Of a stretch of 64,000 nucleotides of DNA, positions 52,686 through 61,734 are shown in pieces. The DNA comes from Castellaniella sp036379515. Its GTDB lineage: Bacteria; Pseudomonadota; Gammaproteobacteria; Burkholderiales; Burkholderiaceae_B. The notes under the pieces were generated by a model. That model made no database searches. It saw nothing but the letters and a program-made list of their open reading frames with translations, and had not been told where the DNA came from. The translations under genes were made by a program, and so were the position numbers. Each line of letters opens with the position of its first letter. Position 1 is the stretch's first letter. The stretch lies in the NCBI RefSeq assembly GCF_036379515.1, contig NZ_DASVGN010000019.1, positions 1-64,000 of the forward strand, in the 5' to 3' direction.

Positions 52686-54954
52686 CGACCACGGTGAGCG
52701 CGGCCATGTTGACAATACGGCGCACGGTCGAGCTCGACGTCAAGATGTGAACCGGGGCGTTCGCACCCAGCAGGAATGGCCCCACGGCCACGTTGCCACC
52801 GGCCGCCGTCTTGAGCAGGTTGTAGGCAATATTGCCGGAATCCACACTGGGGCAAATGAGCAAGTTGGCTTCGCCGTGCAGCGTGGTCGAAGGCAGGATG
52901 CGCTCGCGCAGTGCCGGGTCCAGCGCACAATCGCCATGCATCTCGCCGTCGACCTCGAGGTCGGGGTCTCGCTCACGAACAAGCGCCAGCGCCGCACGCA
53001 TTTTTTCGCCCGAAGACGAACTGCCCGTGCCAAAGTTCGAGCGCGACAGCAAAGCCACCTTGGGTTCGATGTTCAGGCGCCGCATTTCAGCCGCAGCCAT
53101 CAGAGTGATCTCCGCTACCTGCGCCGCATCCGGATTGTCGTTGACGTGCGTGTCGGCCAGCGCAATGGTGCGCTCGTCAAGCAGCAGGATGTTCATGGCT
53201 GCATAGGTCTGTACGCCGTCCTGGCGCCCCAGCACCTCGTCGATGAAGCGCAGGTGGTTGCCATAAGAACCTACCGTGCCGCAGATCATGCCGTCGGCAT
53301 CGCCCAGCCGCACCATCATGGCACCGATCAAGGTCAAGCGGCGACGCGTCTCGACACGCGCCATCTCCTTGGTGATGCCGCGCCGGCACATGAGCTCCCA
53401 ATACGTGGTCCAGTACTTGTGGAAACGCTCGTCGTGTTCCGGATTGGTGACCTCGACGTCTTTGTCCAGACGGATGCGCAGGCCGTATTTTTCAATGCGC
53501 GCCTCCAGCACAGCTGGGCGGCCAATCAGGATGGGGTGTGCCAGGCCTTCATCGACGACGATCTGTACGGCGCGCAGCACACGCTCGTCCTCGCCTTCGG
53601 CAAACACGATGCGCGCTTTGCCACCCTCGCGGACCATGGCCCGGGCAGCAGAAAACAAGGGCTTCATGAAGGCGCCAGAGTGGTAGACGAACTGCTCCAG
53701 CTGGCTGGAGTAGCTCTTCATGTCGGCGATGGGGCGCGTCGCAACCCCGTCATCCATGGCGGCCTGCGCCACGGCGGGCGAAATGCGCACGATCAGTCGC
53801 GGATCGAAAGGCTTGGGGATGAAATAGTTGGACCCGAACGAGACGTCATACAGCCCATAGGCCGCAGCCACGATGTCGTTCTGCTCTTCGCGCGCCAGCT
53901 TGCACATGGCAAGCGCTGCCGCTTTTTCCATCCCGCGTGTGATGGTGGTGGCTCCCACGTCGAGTGCGCCCCGAAAAATGTACGGGAAACACAACACGTT
54001 GTTGACCTGATTCGGAAAATCCGAGCGCCCCGTGGCAATCACGGCATCCGGCCGGACACCCAGGGCGTCAGAAGGGAGGATTTCGGGATTGGGATTGGCC
54101 AGCGCCAGAATGAGCGGGCGATCGGCCATTTTCTTGACCATGGAAGGCTTGAGAACACCACCCGCAGACAGCCCAAGGAAGACATCGGCATCGGCAATGA
54201 TGTCGTCGAGCGTGCGTGCGTCTGTTTTCTTTGCAAACTTGGCTTTCTTTTCGTCCATCAGGACGGTACGGCCTTCGTAGACCACGCCTTCGATGTCGGA
54301 GACCCAGACGTGCTCGAGAGGCAGCCCCATGTCCATCATGAGATCAAGGCAGCCCAACGCCGCAGCACCTGCGCCCGACACGACGACCTTTACCTTGGAC
54401 ACGTCCTTGCCGACGACTTCGAGCCCATTGATGAAGGCTGCAGTGACGCAAATGGCAGTCCCGTGCTGATCATCGTGAAACACGGGGATCTTCATGCGTT
54501 CGCGCAACTTGCGCTCGACGTAGAAGCATTCTGGCGCCTTGATGTCCTCGAGGTTGATGCCGCCGAACGTCGGTTCCAGCCCGGCAATGATCTCGACCAG
54601 TTTTTCGGGATCGCGCTCGTTGATTTCGATGTCGAAGACATCCAGCCCCGAAAACTTCTTGAACAGGACTGCCTTGCCTTCCATCACCGGTTTGGCTGCG
54701 AGCGGCCCAATAGCCCCCAAGCCCAAAACGGCCGTGCCATTGGTGATGACGCCGACCAGATTCCCGCGCCCGGTAAAACGTACGGCATTGTGCTCATCAG
54801 CCACGATCTCTTCACAAGCCGCCGCCACCCCGGGCGAGTAGGCCAACGCCAGATCGTGCTGATTGGAGAGCTGTTTGGTTGGAGTGACTGAAATTTTTCC
54901 GGGGCGGCCATGTTCGTGATATTCGAGAGCCGCCGCACGCAACGATTCGTCCAT
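52660..54954 (-). CDS. maeB: NADP-malic enzyme with phosphotransacetylase-like C-domain
   Basis: This MaeB has about 764 residues. The N-terminal malic-enzyme domain (SPGVAAACEEI, FHDDQHGTAICVTAAFINGLE, VVVSGAGAAALGCLDLMM) decarboxylates malate to pyruvate. The C-terminal ~330 residues resemble phosphotransacetylase (RIVFAEGEDERVLRAVQ) and are thought to regulate by acetyl-CoA in this family. The ATG at 54954 has AAGG nine bases upstream. It leads the maeB-patatin-barstar run. Confidence 0.96.
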   Translation of the reverse strand: MDESLRAAALEYHEHGRPGKISVTPTKQLSNQHDLALAYSPGVAAACEEIVADEHNAVRFTGRGNLVGVITNGTAVLGLGAIGPLAAKPVMEGKAVLFKKFSGLDVFDIEINERDPEKLVEIIAGLEPTFGGINLEDIKAPECFYVERKLRERMKIPVFHDDQHGTAICVTAAFINGLEVVGKDVSKVKVVVSGAGAAALGCLDLMMDMGLPLEHVWVSDIEGVVYEGRTVLMDEKKAKFAKKTDARTLDDIIADADVFLGLSAGGVLKPSMVKKMADRPLILALANPNPEILPSDALGVRPDAVIATGRSDFPNQVNNVLCFPYIFRGALDVGATTITRGMEKAAALAMCKLAREEQNDIVAAAYGLYDVSFGSNYFIPKPFDPRLIVRISPAVAQAAMDDGVATRPIADMKSYSSQLEQFVYHSGAFMKPLFSAARAMVREGGKARIVFAEGEDERVLRAVQIVVDEGLAHPILIGRPAVLEARIEKYGLRIRLDKDVEVTNPEHDERFHKYWTTYWELMCRRGITKEMARVETRRRLTLIGAMMVRLGDADGMICGTVGSYGNHLRFIDEVLGRQDGVQTYAAMNILLLDERTIALADTHVNDNPDAAQVAEITLMAAAEMRRLNIEPKVALLSRSNFGTGSSSSGEKMRAALALVRERDPDLEVDGEMHGDCALDPALRERILPSTTLHGEANLLICPSVDSGNIAYNLLKTAAGGNVAVGPFLLGANAPVHILTSSSTVRRIVNMAALTVVDANKPRHA

Positions 54955-55073
54955 GTGTTGTTGCCTTGTGGATGTGAAGGAGTATGACAAGAGTCATTCT
55001 AGCCGCTTGTACGCGCCGGTGATACGCACACGCAGCACGCCACCCATTCAGGCACCGAGTGAGGTCAAAACGA

Positions 55074-55973
55074 TCAGAACCGCTGGGCCTGCGACGGGAA
55101 CAAACCCTCGGGGTCGAAAAGCCCCTTGATCACCTGATCTGTCGACGCGTCCGTGTTCAGCGATGCCTCTCGAGTACCAAAGCGGTCGGGATAGTCGCGA
55201 TCGACGGGCTGACCCAGTCGCTCGTCGAACACCAGCCACTCGACCCACCCCAGCTCGCCGCCATGGCCCAACAGCAGATGCGACAGATTGAGGGTACGAC
55301 CGGCAATGGGCTTGAGCGCATCCAGGCGATAGCGAGCATTCCACAGCGCATCGGGAGCCACCGCGCCCGCCTGCCCGCTCAGTTCGAAGAGCCTAGGCAC
55401 CATCTGCTGCAAGCGGGGGTTATCCAGCGGTTTGCGGCTGTCGACCCCAAAGGCACCCAGGTTGGCCTGAGTGCCGTCCGCCAACAGGACCAGCGCATGG
55501 ACCAGGCCGCTGGCGGCCGTATCACCGGCATCCCAGTCGCAAAGGCTGCGATCCGCCAGCCAGGCGGCCACCGTCAAATGGGGAGGCTGGTCGCGAAACT
55601 GCGGCAACCCCGCCTGCTCCAGGTCGCCAATGAAGCAGCCAGGCTGCACGAACCAGCGGGGATCATCCGGCCCCAGCCGTTCGTAGCGTTCCATGCCATT
55701 GCCCGGTTCTACCCATAGCACCGGGGTATCGGCCAGTGCCGAAGCGTGCGGGATGCCGTCCAACGCAAAATGAATGCCGTATTCCAGACACAAAGACCGG
55801 GCATGATAGACATCTTGCATTTGCTGCGGCACCAACCGCGCGCTATTGACGGGGGTCGAAAAGTCATAGACATGCCCTTCGGCCACCCGCTGCAGGCGTG
55901 ACAGGAAGGTCTCCCAAGGGGATCGTTCCGTGCGGTGTCCAGTCAAAAACGCACGGCGTGACGACGACTGCAT
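55074..55973 (-). CDS. Degenerate FAD-binding-4-like protein of unknown function
   Basis: The 299-residue protein lines up loosely with FAD-linked oxidases of the GlcE/lactate-dehydrogenase type: ARLVPQQMQDVYHARSLCLEYGIHFALDG resembles the start of the FAD domain, WFVQPGCFIGDL the VQPG turn, and SGLVHALVLLADGT the usual VLADG. The C-terminus KGLFDPEGLFPSQ echoes the closing motif DPxGxxNPG. The FAD pyrophosphate motif RGGGTS is missing, so flavin binding is doubtful. The N-terminal SSRRAFLTG is twin-arginine-like. AGGAGT precedes the ATG at 55973. Confidence 0.6.
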   Translation of the reverse strand: MQSSSRRAFLTGHRTERSPWETFLSRLQRVAEGHVYDFSTPVNSARLVPQQMQDVYHARSLCLEYGIHFALDGIPHASALADTPVLWVEPGNGMERYERLGPDDPRWFVQPGCFIGDLEQAGLPQFRDQPPHLTVAAWLADRSLCDWDAGDTAASGLVHALVLLADGTQANLGAFGVDSRKPLDNPRLQQMVPRLFELSGQAGAVAPDALWNARYRLDALKPIAGRTLNLSHLLLGHGGELGWVEWLVFDERLGQPVDRDYPDRFGTREASLNTDASTDQVIKGLFDPEGLFPSQAQRF

Positions 55974-56038
55974 GGCGGTGACTCCTGAGGGTGAAAGGCT
56001 ACAATCAGAGTTTCGAATCGAATCCCCGAGATTGATCC

Positions 56039-57238
56039 ATGCTCCAAGCGGCCGAGAGAACAGAACGCACGGTGCCATTCTACGCTGTAGAAGTCCTGAA
56101 ACAGGCTCAGGCATTGGCTGCGCAAGGGCACGACGTCATCAGCCTGGGCATCGGCGAACCCGATTTCACCGCCCCGACGCGCGTGCTGGAGACACTCCGG
56201 CGCGCAGCGGATGCCGGGCTCAGCGGCTATACGGCGCCTGCGGGCATCCCGGCCCTCCGGGAAGCCATCGCGCATTATTACCAGACCCAGTTTGGGGCCA
56301 CGATAGACCCTGCCCGCATCCTGATCACGGCAGGCGCCTCGGGAGCCTTGATGTTGGCCGCACTTGTATTGGTCAACCCCGGCGACGAAATCCTCATGCC
56401 GGACCCGTCCTACCCGGCAAACCGCAATTTCGTGACGGCCGCGGGGGGCACCACGCGCCTGGTGCCCACCACAGCCGAAAACCGGTTCCAGCTGCAGGCC
56501 GATGACATCGCAACGTACTGGGGGCCCCACACACGTGGAGTCCTGATCGCCTCGCCCAGCAACCCCACCGGTACCTCGATGCCCCGCGAAGCCTTGCGCG
56601 CACTGATCGCCGCCGTGCGAACCCGGGGTGGTTACGTGATCATGGACGAGATCTATCTGGGGCTGTACTACGACGAGGCCCCGCAAAGCGCGCTGACGCT
56701 GGATGACGACCTGCTGGTCATCAACAGCTTCTCAAAATATTTTCACATGACCGGCTGGCGCCTCGGATGGCTGATCGCTCCCGCCAATCTGATGCCTGCC
56801 GTCGAACGACTCGCGGCCAGCCTGGTCATTTGCGCACCCGCACTTGCGCAGCATGCCGCCCTGAGCTGCTTCGAGCCGGAAGTCATGCATATCTACGAAC
56901 AGCGCCGCCTCTCCTTCAAAGAACGACGCGATTATCTGCTGCCCGCGTTTGCTCACATGGGGCTGCAGGTTCCTGCAGCGCCCGACGGCGCGTTCTACAT
57001 CTTTGCCGACATCCGGAACTTCGGCGTCGACGGCGCCACATTCTGTCGGCGTCTGCTCAACGAAGCTCACGTGGCGGCCGTCCCAGGCCTGGATTTCGGC
57101 GAAGCCCATGCACGCCACACAGTGCGCTTCTCATACGCGACAGGCTTGGACCGCCTCAAGGAAGCAACGAGCCGCATGGAAGGCTTTCTGGATCACCTGC
57201 GATCGGAAGCCGGTTCGATGGCACCAGATCCCGCTTGA
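56039..57238 (+). CDS. Class I pyridoxal-phosphate aminotransferase
   Basis: This 399-residue aminotransferase of the AspC/AlaA type shows VISLGIGEPDFTAP at the start, ASPSNPTGT (substrate-carboxylate Asn), IMDEIYLGLYYD and the Schiff-base lysine in INSFSKYFHMTGWRLGW. Its start is 65 bp from the divergent FAD-like gene. The natural substrate is not visible; aspartate, alanine or aromatic aminotransferases all share these motifs. Confidence 0.88.
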   Translation: MLQAAERTERTVPFYAVEVLKQAQALAAQGHDVISLGIGEPDFTAPTRVLETLRRAADAGLSGYTAPAGIPALREAIAHYYQTQFGATIDPARILITAGASGALMLAALVLVNPGDEILMPDPSYPANRNFVTAAGGTTRLVPTTAENRFQLQADDIATYWGPHTRGVLIASPSNPTGTSMPREALRALIAAVRTRGGYVIMDEIYLGLYYDEAPQSALTLDDDLLVINSFSKYFHMTGWRLGWLIAPANLMPAVERLAASLVICAPALAQHAALSCFEPEVMHIYEQRRLSFKERRDYLLPAFAHMGLQVPAAPDGAFYIFADIRNFGVDGATFCRRLLNEAHVAAVPGLDFGEAHARHTVRFSYATGLDRLKEATSRMEGFLDHLRSEAGSMAPDPA

Positions 57239-57262
57239 ACCTCGCTCCGCTTCATTCCAGTC

Positions 57263-58138
57263 TCACCGACCGGGGGGAAGCCCCGAGGCCAGGGCAATGC
57301 GCCTGCGCTCGGCCAACACACGCGCCCCATAGCCACCGTCTCCGGCTCCGGTAGCACCCACATAACAGGCCAGCCCACCCTCAAGCGATCCACGCCGCTT
57401 GATGCAGTCTGACAAAATCTGGGCTCCGACGCGAATGTTCATGACCGGATTGAAGACGGCTGTGCGACCACCACTCCGCTTGAGCTTGTCGCGGTGCACA
57501 TTGGTCATGATCTGCATGAGTCCTTGTGCGCCCACCGCACTTTCCACGAACGGGTTGTAGCGCGATTCGATCGCGATAACGGCCAGCAGCAGTTGCGGGT
57601 CCACGCGCTCGTCTCGTCCTACGGAAAACGCCGTGCGTATCAGCGCGCCGGCCACACTGGGCGCAATCCGGTACTTACGGGCCAAATAGCTGCGCAAGCC
57701 GTGATCCTGCGCTCGAGTCAGCCCCTTGACGGGACGGTCCTGCATGCTGGCGACCAAGGCCTGTGTGAAGCTGGGAAAACCGGTCGCAGTCGCTGCTTCT
57801 TCAGGTGCCGGGGCAGCGCCGGAAGGCTGCTCACTCGAGGGCCCTGATGGGGGCGCCGCCACACTCGCCGAGGCGGGTGGCGTGGGCACTGTCCAATCGG
57901 GACTTTCAGCGTCGTCGCTTGCCCCATAATTACCATCGTTAGCCTGGAACATGGTAAGCACGACTTCGTGCAACTGCTGCGACTGCTGGCGCATGGACGG
58001 CAGCACCAGGCTCAAGCCCAGCGTCGTGAGCACGGCCAGCCCCAGGTAGATGGCACTGACGTGAATGAATTCGCCCACTGGGGCCATGGCCAACCGAACA
58101 CCCGAGCGCAGCTGTTCGCGCACGGCAAGGTCAAACAT
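57263..58138 (-). CDS. Membrane-anchored lytic transglycosylase (SLT domain)
   Basis: The 291-residue protein has a cytoplasmic stub, one transmembrane helix (about 30-50), a low-complexity Pro/Ala/Ser linker (about 75-125), and an SLT domain with the catalytic Glu in AVIAIESRYNPF followed by VGAQGLMQIM. It would cleave murein glycan strands. The ATG at 58138 has GGAG upstream. It converges with the aminotransferase, with 24 bp between stops. Confidence 0.87.
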   Translation of the reverse strand: MFDLAVREQLRSGVRLAMAPVGEFIHVSAIYLGLAVLTTLGLSLVLPSMRQQSQQLHEVVLTMFQANDGNYGASDDAESPDWTVPTPPASASVAAPPSGPSSEQPSGAAPAPEEAATATGFPSFTQALVASMQDRPVKGLTRAQDHGLRSYLARKYRIAPSVAGALIRTAFSVGRDERVDPQLLLAVIAIESRYNPFVESAVGAQGLMQIMTNVHRDKLKRSGGRTAVFNPVMNIRVGAQILSDCIKRRGSLEGGLACYVGATGAGDGGYGARVLAERRRIALASGLPPGR

Positions 58139-58218
58139 CGGAGGCTCCGGCAACCCTTGGGCGGGGGTCGGTGGTAATCTTTCGCACGACGCCACTGTAA
58201 CCTGAGCGACTGCCTTCT

Positions 58219-59763
58219 GTGAAATATCGCGACCTCCGAGACTTCATCCACCAGCTCGAAGAGCATGGCGAACTCAAGCGCATCGCGCATCCTGTCGCCA
58301 CCGCGCTCGAAATGACCGAAATCAGCGACCGCGTGCTGAAGGCCCAAGGGCCTGCCCTGCTATTCGAACACCCGCTGCACGTCGGCGGCACAAGCCCAAT
58401 TCCCGTATTGACCAACCTGTTTGGCACCCCCAAGCGCGTTGCCTGGGGCATGGGTGCCGACGATGTCTCGGCATTGCGCGAAACGGGCGAGCTGCTGGCC
58501 TCATTGCGAGAGCCCACGCCCCCCCATGGGATGCGAGACGCCTTCTCCAAGGTCTCCATGCTGAAGGCAGCGCTCTGGGACATGAACCCTCGAACGGTGC
58601 GCACGGCTTCCTGCCAGGAGGTGGTCATCGAGGCGGCCGACGTGGACCTTTCAACCCTGCCGCTGCAAGGCTGCTGGCCGGGCGACGTGGCGCCGCTCCT
58701 GACCTGGGGGCTGGTCACGACGCGCGGACCGCGTGCGCGGCGGCAGAACCTGGGGATCTACCGCCAACAGATGATAGGCCGCAACAAGCTCATCATGCGC
58801 TGGCTGTCACACCGAGGCGGCGCACTTGATTTCCGCGATTACGCGCTGGCCCACCCTGGTGAACCGTTCCCGATTGCCGTGGCACTTGGCGCAGACCCGG
58901 CCACGACGCTGGCCGCCGTCACCCCCATTCCCGACAGTCTGTCCGAATACCAGTTCGCGGGCTTGCTGCGCGGTTCGCGTACCGAACTCACAAAGGCCTT
59001 GGGCAGCGACCTGCTGGTGCCCGCCCAGGCCGAGATCATCCTCGAAGGACACATTCTGCCCTCGACCGCTCCTGCCGCACATCCCGCCGAAGTACCCGAG
59101 GGCGTTGCACCGCCGCCCGAAACCGGCTATGAAATGGCATTGGAAGGCCCTTACGGCGACCACACGGGGTATTACAACGAACAGGATTGGTTCCCGGTAT
59201 TCACGGTAGAACGCATCACGCACCGACGCACGCCGATCTATCACAGTACCTATACTGGAAAGCCGCCGGACGAGCCCGCCATTCTGGGCGTCGCACTCAA
59301 CGAAGTATTTGTGCCGCTCCTGCGCCGCCAGTTTTCCGAAATCGTGGACTTTTACCTGCCGCCGGAAGGCTGCAGCTACCGCTTGGCCATCGTATCGATG
59401 CGCAAGCAATACCCCGGTCATGCCAAACGCATTATGTTCGGCCTCTGGAGCGTATTGCGACAGTTCATGTACACCAAGTTCATCATCGTCGTGGACGAGG
59501 ATATCGACGTACGGCAATGGTCCGAAGTGGTCTGGGCCATGACCACACGCATGGACCCAGTCCGCGATACGACCCTGGTCGAAAACACCCCCATCGATTA
59601 CCTGGACTTTGCATCACCGGTCTCTGGCCTGGGTGGCAAGATGGGGCTGGATGCCACCCACAAGTGGCCGGGCGAAACCCAGCGCGAATGGGGGCGCCCC
59701 ATCGAGATGGACCCCGCCGTCAAGCAGCGGGTCGACGCCATGTGGGAACAGCTGGGGCTATAG
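58219..59763 (+). CDS. ubiD: UbiD decarboxylase of ubiquinone synthesis
   Basis: This 514-residue prenyl-FMN enzyme decarboxylates octaprenyl-4-hydroxybenzoate. KYRDLRDFIHQLEEHGELKRI opens, LGIYRQQMIGRNKLIMRWLSHRGGA and VPAQAEIILEGHI follow, and EGPYGDHTGYYNEQDWFPVF contains conserved active-site acids. The C-terminus LDATHKWPGETQREWGRPIEMD is family-typical. The start is a GTG at 58219. UbiX is not in the window. Confidence 0.96.
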   Translation: MKYRDLRDFIHQLEEHGELKRIAHPVATALEMTEISDRVLKAQGPALLFEHPLHVGGTSPIPVLTNLFGTPKRVAWGMGADDVSALRETGELLASLREPTPPHGMRDAFSKVSMLKAALWDMNPRTVRTASCQEVVIEAADVDLSTLPLQGCWPGDVAPLLTWGLVTTRGPRARRQNLGIYRQQMIGRNKLIMRWLSHRGGALDFRDYALAHPGEPFPIAVALGADPATTLAAVTPIPDSLSEYQFAGLLRGSRTELTKALGSDLLVPAQAEIILEGHILPSTAPAAHPAEVPEGVAPPPETGYEMALEGPYGDHTGYYNEQDWFPVFTVERITHRRTPIYHSTYTGKPPDEPAILGVALNEVFVPLLRRQFSEIVDFYLPPEGCSYRLAIVSMRKQYPGHAKRIMFGLWSVLRQFMYTKFIIVVDEDIDVRQWSEVVWAMTTRMDPVRDTTLVENTPIDYLDFASPVSGLGGKMGLDATHKWPGETQREWGRPIEMDPAVKQRVDAMWEQLGL

Positions 59764-59773
59764 GCTTTGGGGC

Positions 59774-60133
59774 TCAATCGGCAGCATCGTCTTCACGTGC
59801 TGGATGTCGCACCAGCCAGAACAGGCCCACCACAAACGCGCATTTCAACAGCACCTGCCTGCGTCCGCCACCCGGCCACAACGCAGAGGCCAGTGACAGC
59901 AACATGGGAAAGCGCCGCGAGGCGCGCAGCCCGAGCCCCAGCCATCCCAAGCCTGTAGACTCGAGGTGGTCGCGCGCCCGCGCAACCCAGGCACCAGGCC
60001 GCAAGGCGTCAGCAAGACTGCAGGCGCTTTGTCTGAACTGCAGGCGCTCGTAGCCTGCCCGCATGCGCAGCAATTCAATCTGCAGCTGACGGTCACGTGA
60101 CAGCCGTGGCGGTACCGCGCGCGTTGAACTCAT
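59774..60133 (-). CDS. YqjK-like protein
   Basis: This 119-residue basic protein has a single C-terminal hydrophobic segment (VLLKCAFVVGLFWLV). It overlaps the YqjE-like gene as ATGA and is last in a yqjD-yqjE-yqjK order, which is why it is called YqjK-like; sequence similarity alone is weak. Function unknown, probably envelope-associated. Confidence 0.6.
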   Translation of the reverse strand: MSSTRAVPPRLSRDRQLQIELLRMRAGYERLQFRQSACSLADALRPGAWVARARDHLESTGLGWLGLGLRASRRFPMLLSLASALWPGGGRRQVLLKCAFVVGLFWLVRHPAREDDAAD

Positions 60134-60582
60134 GGCTTGTCTCCCGCCGCACCGTTCCCCGTGACCGACGCATCCGAGTCCGGCGCAGGCGTCGCTTTTT
60201 CTCCGAGGGCTGCCAGCAGATCAGACCAACTCCGGGCATCGGCCCGCAAGACGTCAGCCGTTGCCGCAAAAGGCGGCGGGTCCTGACGCAGGCGACGTTG
60301 CAACCACACGAACAGACCAAGGCCCAGTACGGCATAGACCAGTGCCAACACGCCCAGCGACACAATGCGATAGTCTGTTGGCCAGAAAGCCACTGCCACC
60401 GCCAGCGATGCCACCAGCAAGGCCAGCAGCAGGAATATGGCTGCCAGCAGCAATACGCCCAGGCGACACAGGGCGCGATCACGCGCCTCGAGCGCTTCCA
60501 GGCCCAGAAGTTCCAGGCGCGTGGCAATCAGCGTGCTCATCTGGGTGGCGCACTGCGCCAGCGAACGCCCCAATGTGCCCAT
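60130..60582 (-). CDS. YqjE-like / phage-holin-superfamily membrane protein
   Basis: This 150-residue protein has two hydrophobic segments (about 40-66 and 76-95). The first ~40 residues (LIATRLELLGLEALEAR) match the YqjE/holin family. It sits six bases after the DUF883 gene and overlaps the next by ATGA. In E. coli this operon is stress-linked and ribosome-associated; here only the order supports that. Confidence 0.75.
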   Translation of the reverse strand: MGTLGRSLAQCATQMSTLIATRLELLGLEALEARDRALCRLGVLLLAAIFLLLALLVASLAVAVAFWPTDYRIVSLGVLALVYAVLGLGLFVWLQRRLRQDPPPFAATADVLRADARSWSDLLAALGEKATPAPDSDASVTGNGAAGDKP

Positions 60583-60588
60583 GATGCG

Positions 60589-60912
60589 TCAACGCCGTGA
60601 CAGCAAGGCGCCCAAAAGCAAGCCGGCAACTCCGGCGATCCCAACCGCTTTCCAGGGATTTGCCTGCACGTATTCGTCAGTATCGTGGGCCACCTGGCGC
60701 CCCTGCTCCAAGAGACCAGCCTGGGTCTGCGCCAGTGCTTCGCGTCCATCATCCAGGGCCTGCAAAGCGCGTGCCCGAAGGTCGGAAGCCTTGTCACCGG
60801 TCGCTTCGGTCGCCTCCCGCAGAAACTTCTCGGCCTGATCCAGGGTTTTCTTCAAGTCCTCGACCAGAGCGTCTCCGGCGGACTGAGTGGCAATGGGCTT
60901 GCGAGTAGCCAT
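60589..60912 (-). CDS. DUF883 protein (YqjD/ElaB family)
   Basis: The 107-residue protein has a long amphipathic coiled coil and a C-terminal single helix with the YqjD ending VQANPWKAVGIAGVAGLLLGALLSRR. E. coli YqjD/ElaB anchor ribosomes to the inner membrane in stationary phase. It leads the three-gene operon. Confidence 0.88.
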   Translation of the reverse strand: MATRKPIATQSAGDALVEDLKKTLDQAEKFLREATEATGDKASDLRARALQALDDGREALAQTQAGLLEQGRQVAHDTDEYVQANPWKAVGIAGVAGLLLGALLSRR

Positions 60913-61007
60913 AAGGGTCTCCTAGCGATGAATCATGAACCCCATGCTAACCGATGACATCAGTCCGGATGTATCCAAAGATGAACATGCCACCCGACAA
61001 ATGGCTT

Positions 61008-61646
61008 TCAGTCGGCCTTCTGGCGCGTCCCGAAAATACGGTCGCCCGCATCGCCGAGCCCGGGAATAATGTAGCCGTTTTCGTTCAGGTGATCGTCGAT
61101 GGCCGCAGTGTAGATATGGACGTCCGGGTGAGCCCGCTCGACCCGGGCGATGCCCTCAGGGGCCGCAACCAGCACCAGCGCCCGCACATTGTGGCTGCCT
61201 GCCTGTTTGAGCAGGTCAATCGCCGCCACCATGGAACCGCCCGTCGCCAGCATGGGGTCCACAATCAGGGCCAAACGCTGATCAAGCTGACCCACGAGCT
61301 TTTCGACGTAGGGTTGAGCCTGCAGCGTCTCTTCGTTGCGAGAAATGCCCACCACGCTGACCTTGGCGCCCGGAATCAAACTGAGCACCCCGTCGAGCAT
61401 GCCAATGCCGGCACGCAAGATAGGGACGACAGTGATCTTCTTGCCCGCCAGCTTCTCGACCTCGAGCTCACCAGCCCAACCGGTAATGCGCGCCGGCTCA
61501 AGCGGCAGATCCTTGGTTGCTTCGTAGGTCAGCAGGGCGCCGACTTCCTGGGCCATTTCCCGAAAATTCTTGGTGCTGAGGTCCGCACGGCGCATCAGGC
61601 CCAGTTTGTGGCGAATGAGCGGGTGGCGAATTTCGTGAATAGGCAT
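61008..61646 (-). CDS. upp: Uracil phosphoribosyltransferase
   Basis: The 212-residue enzyme salvages uracil to UMP. The PRPP loop LIVDPMLATGGSMVAAID and the C-terminal uracil loop DAGDRIFGT are visible. It complements uraA at 30-32 kb. It follows dacB by 88 bp and a hairpin. Confidence 0.97.
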   Translation of the reverse strand: MPIHEIRHPLIRHKLGLMRRADLSTKNFREMAQEVGALLTYEATKDLPLEPARITGWAGELEVEKLAGKKITVVPILRAGIGMLDGVLSLIPGAKVSVVGISRNEETLQAQPYVEKLVGQLDQRLALIVDPMLATGGSMVAAIDLLKQAGSHNVRALVLVAAPEGIARVERAHPDVHIYTAAIDDHLNENGYIIPGLGDAGDRIFGTRQKAD

Positions 61647-61690
61647 AAGGATGGGCGATCTGCAAATGAGGGCCCATCAGTGTAACGCGC

Positions 61691-61724
61691 CAACCGGCCG
61701 CACAAGCGTGCGCGCAGCCGGTTG
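61691..61724. terminator. Hairpin between dacB and upp
   Basis: CAACCGGC (61691-61698) and GCCGGTTG (61717-61724) form an 8-bp stem, with an inner GCAC/GTGC pair. No T-run follows on either strand. Confidence 0.5.
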
Positions 61725-61734
61725 ACCTACGCTG

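Noticed and set aside
52666..54891. 741-codon open frame opposite maeB
   Set aside because: Antisense shadow of MaeB with no domain.
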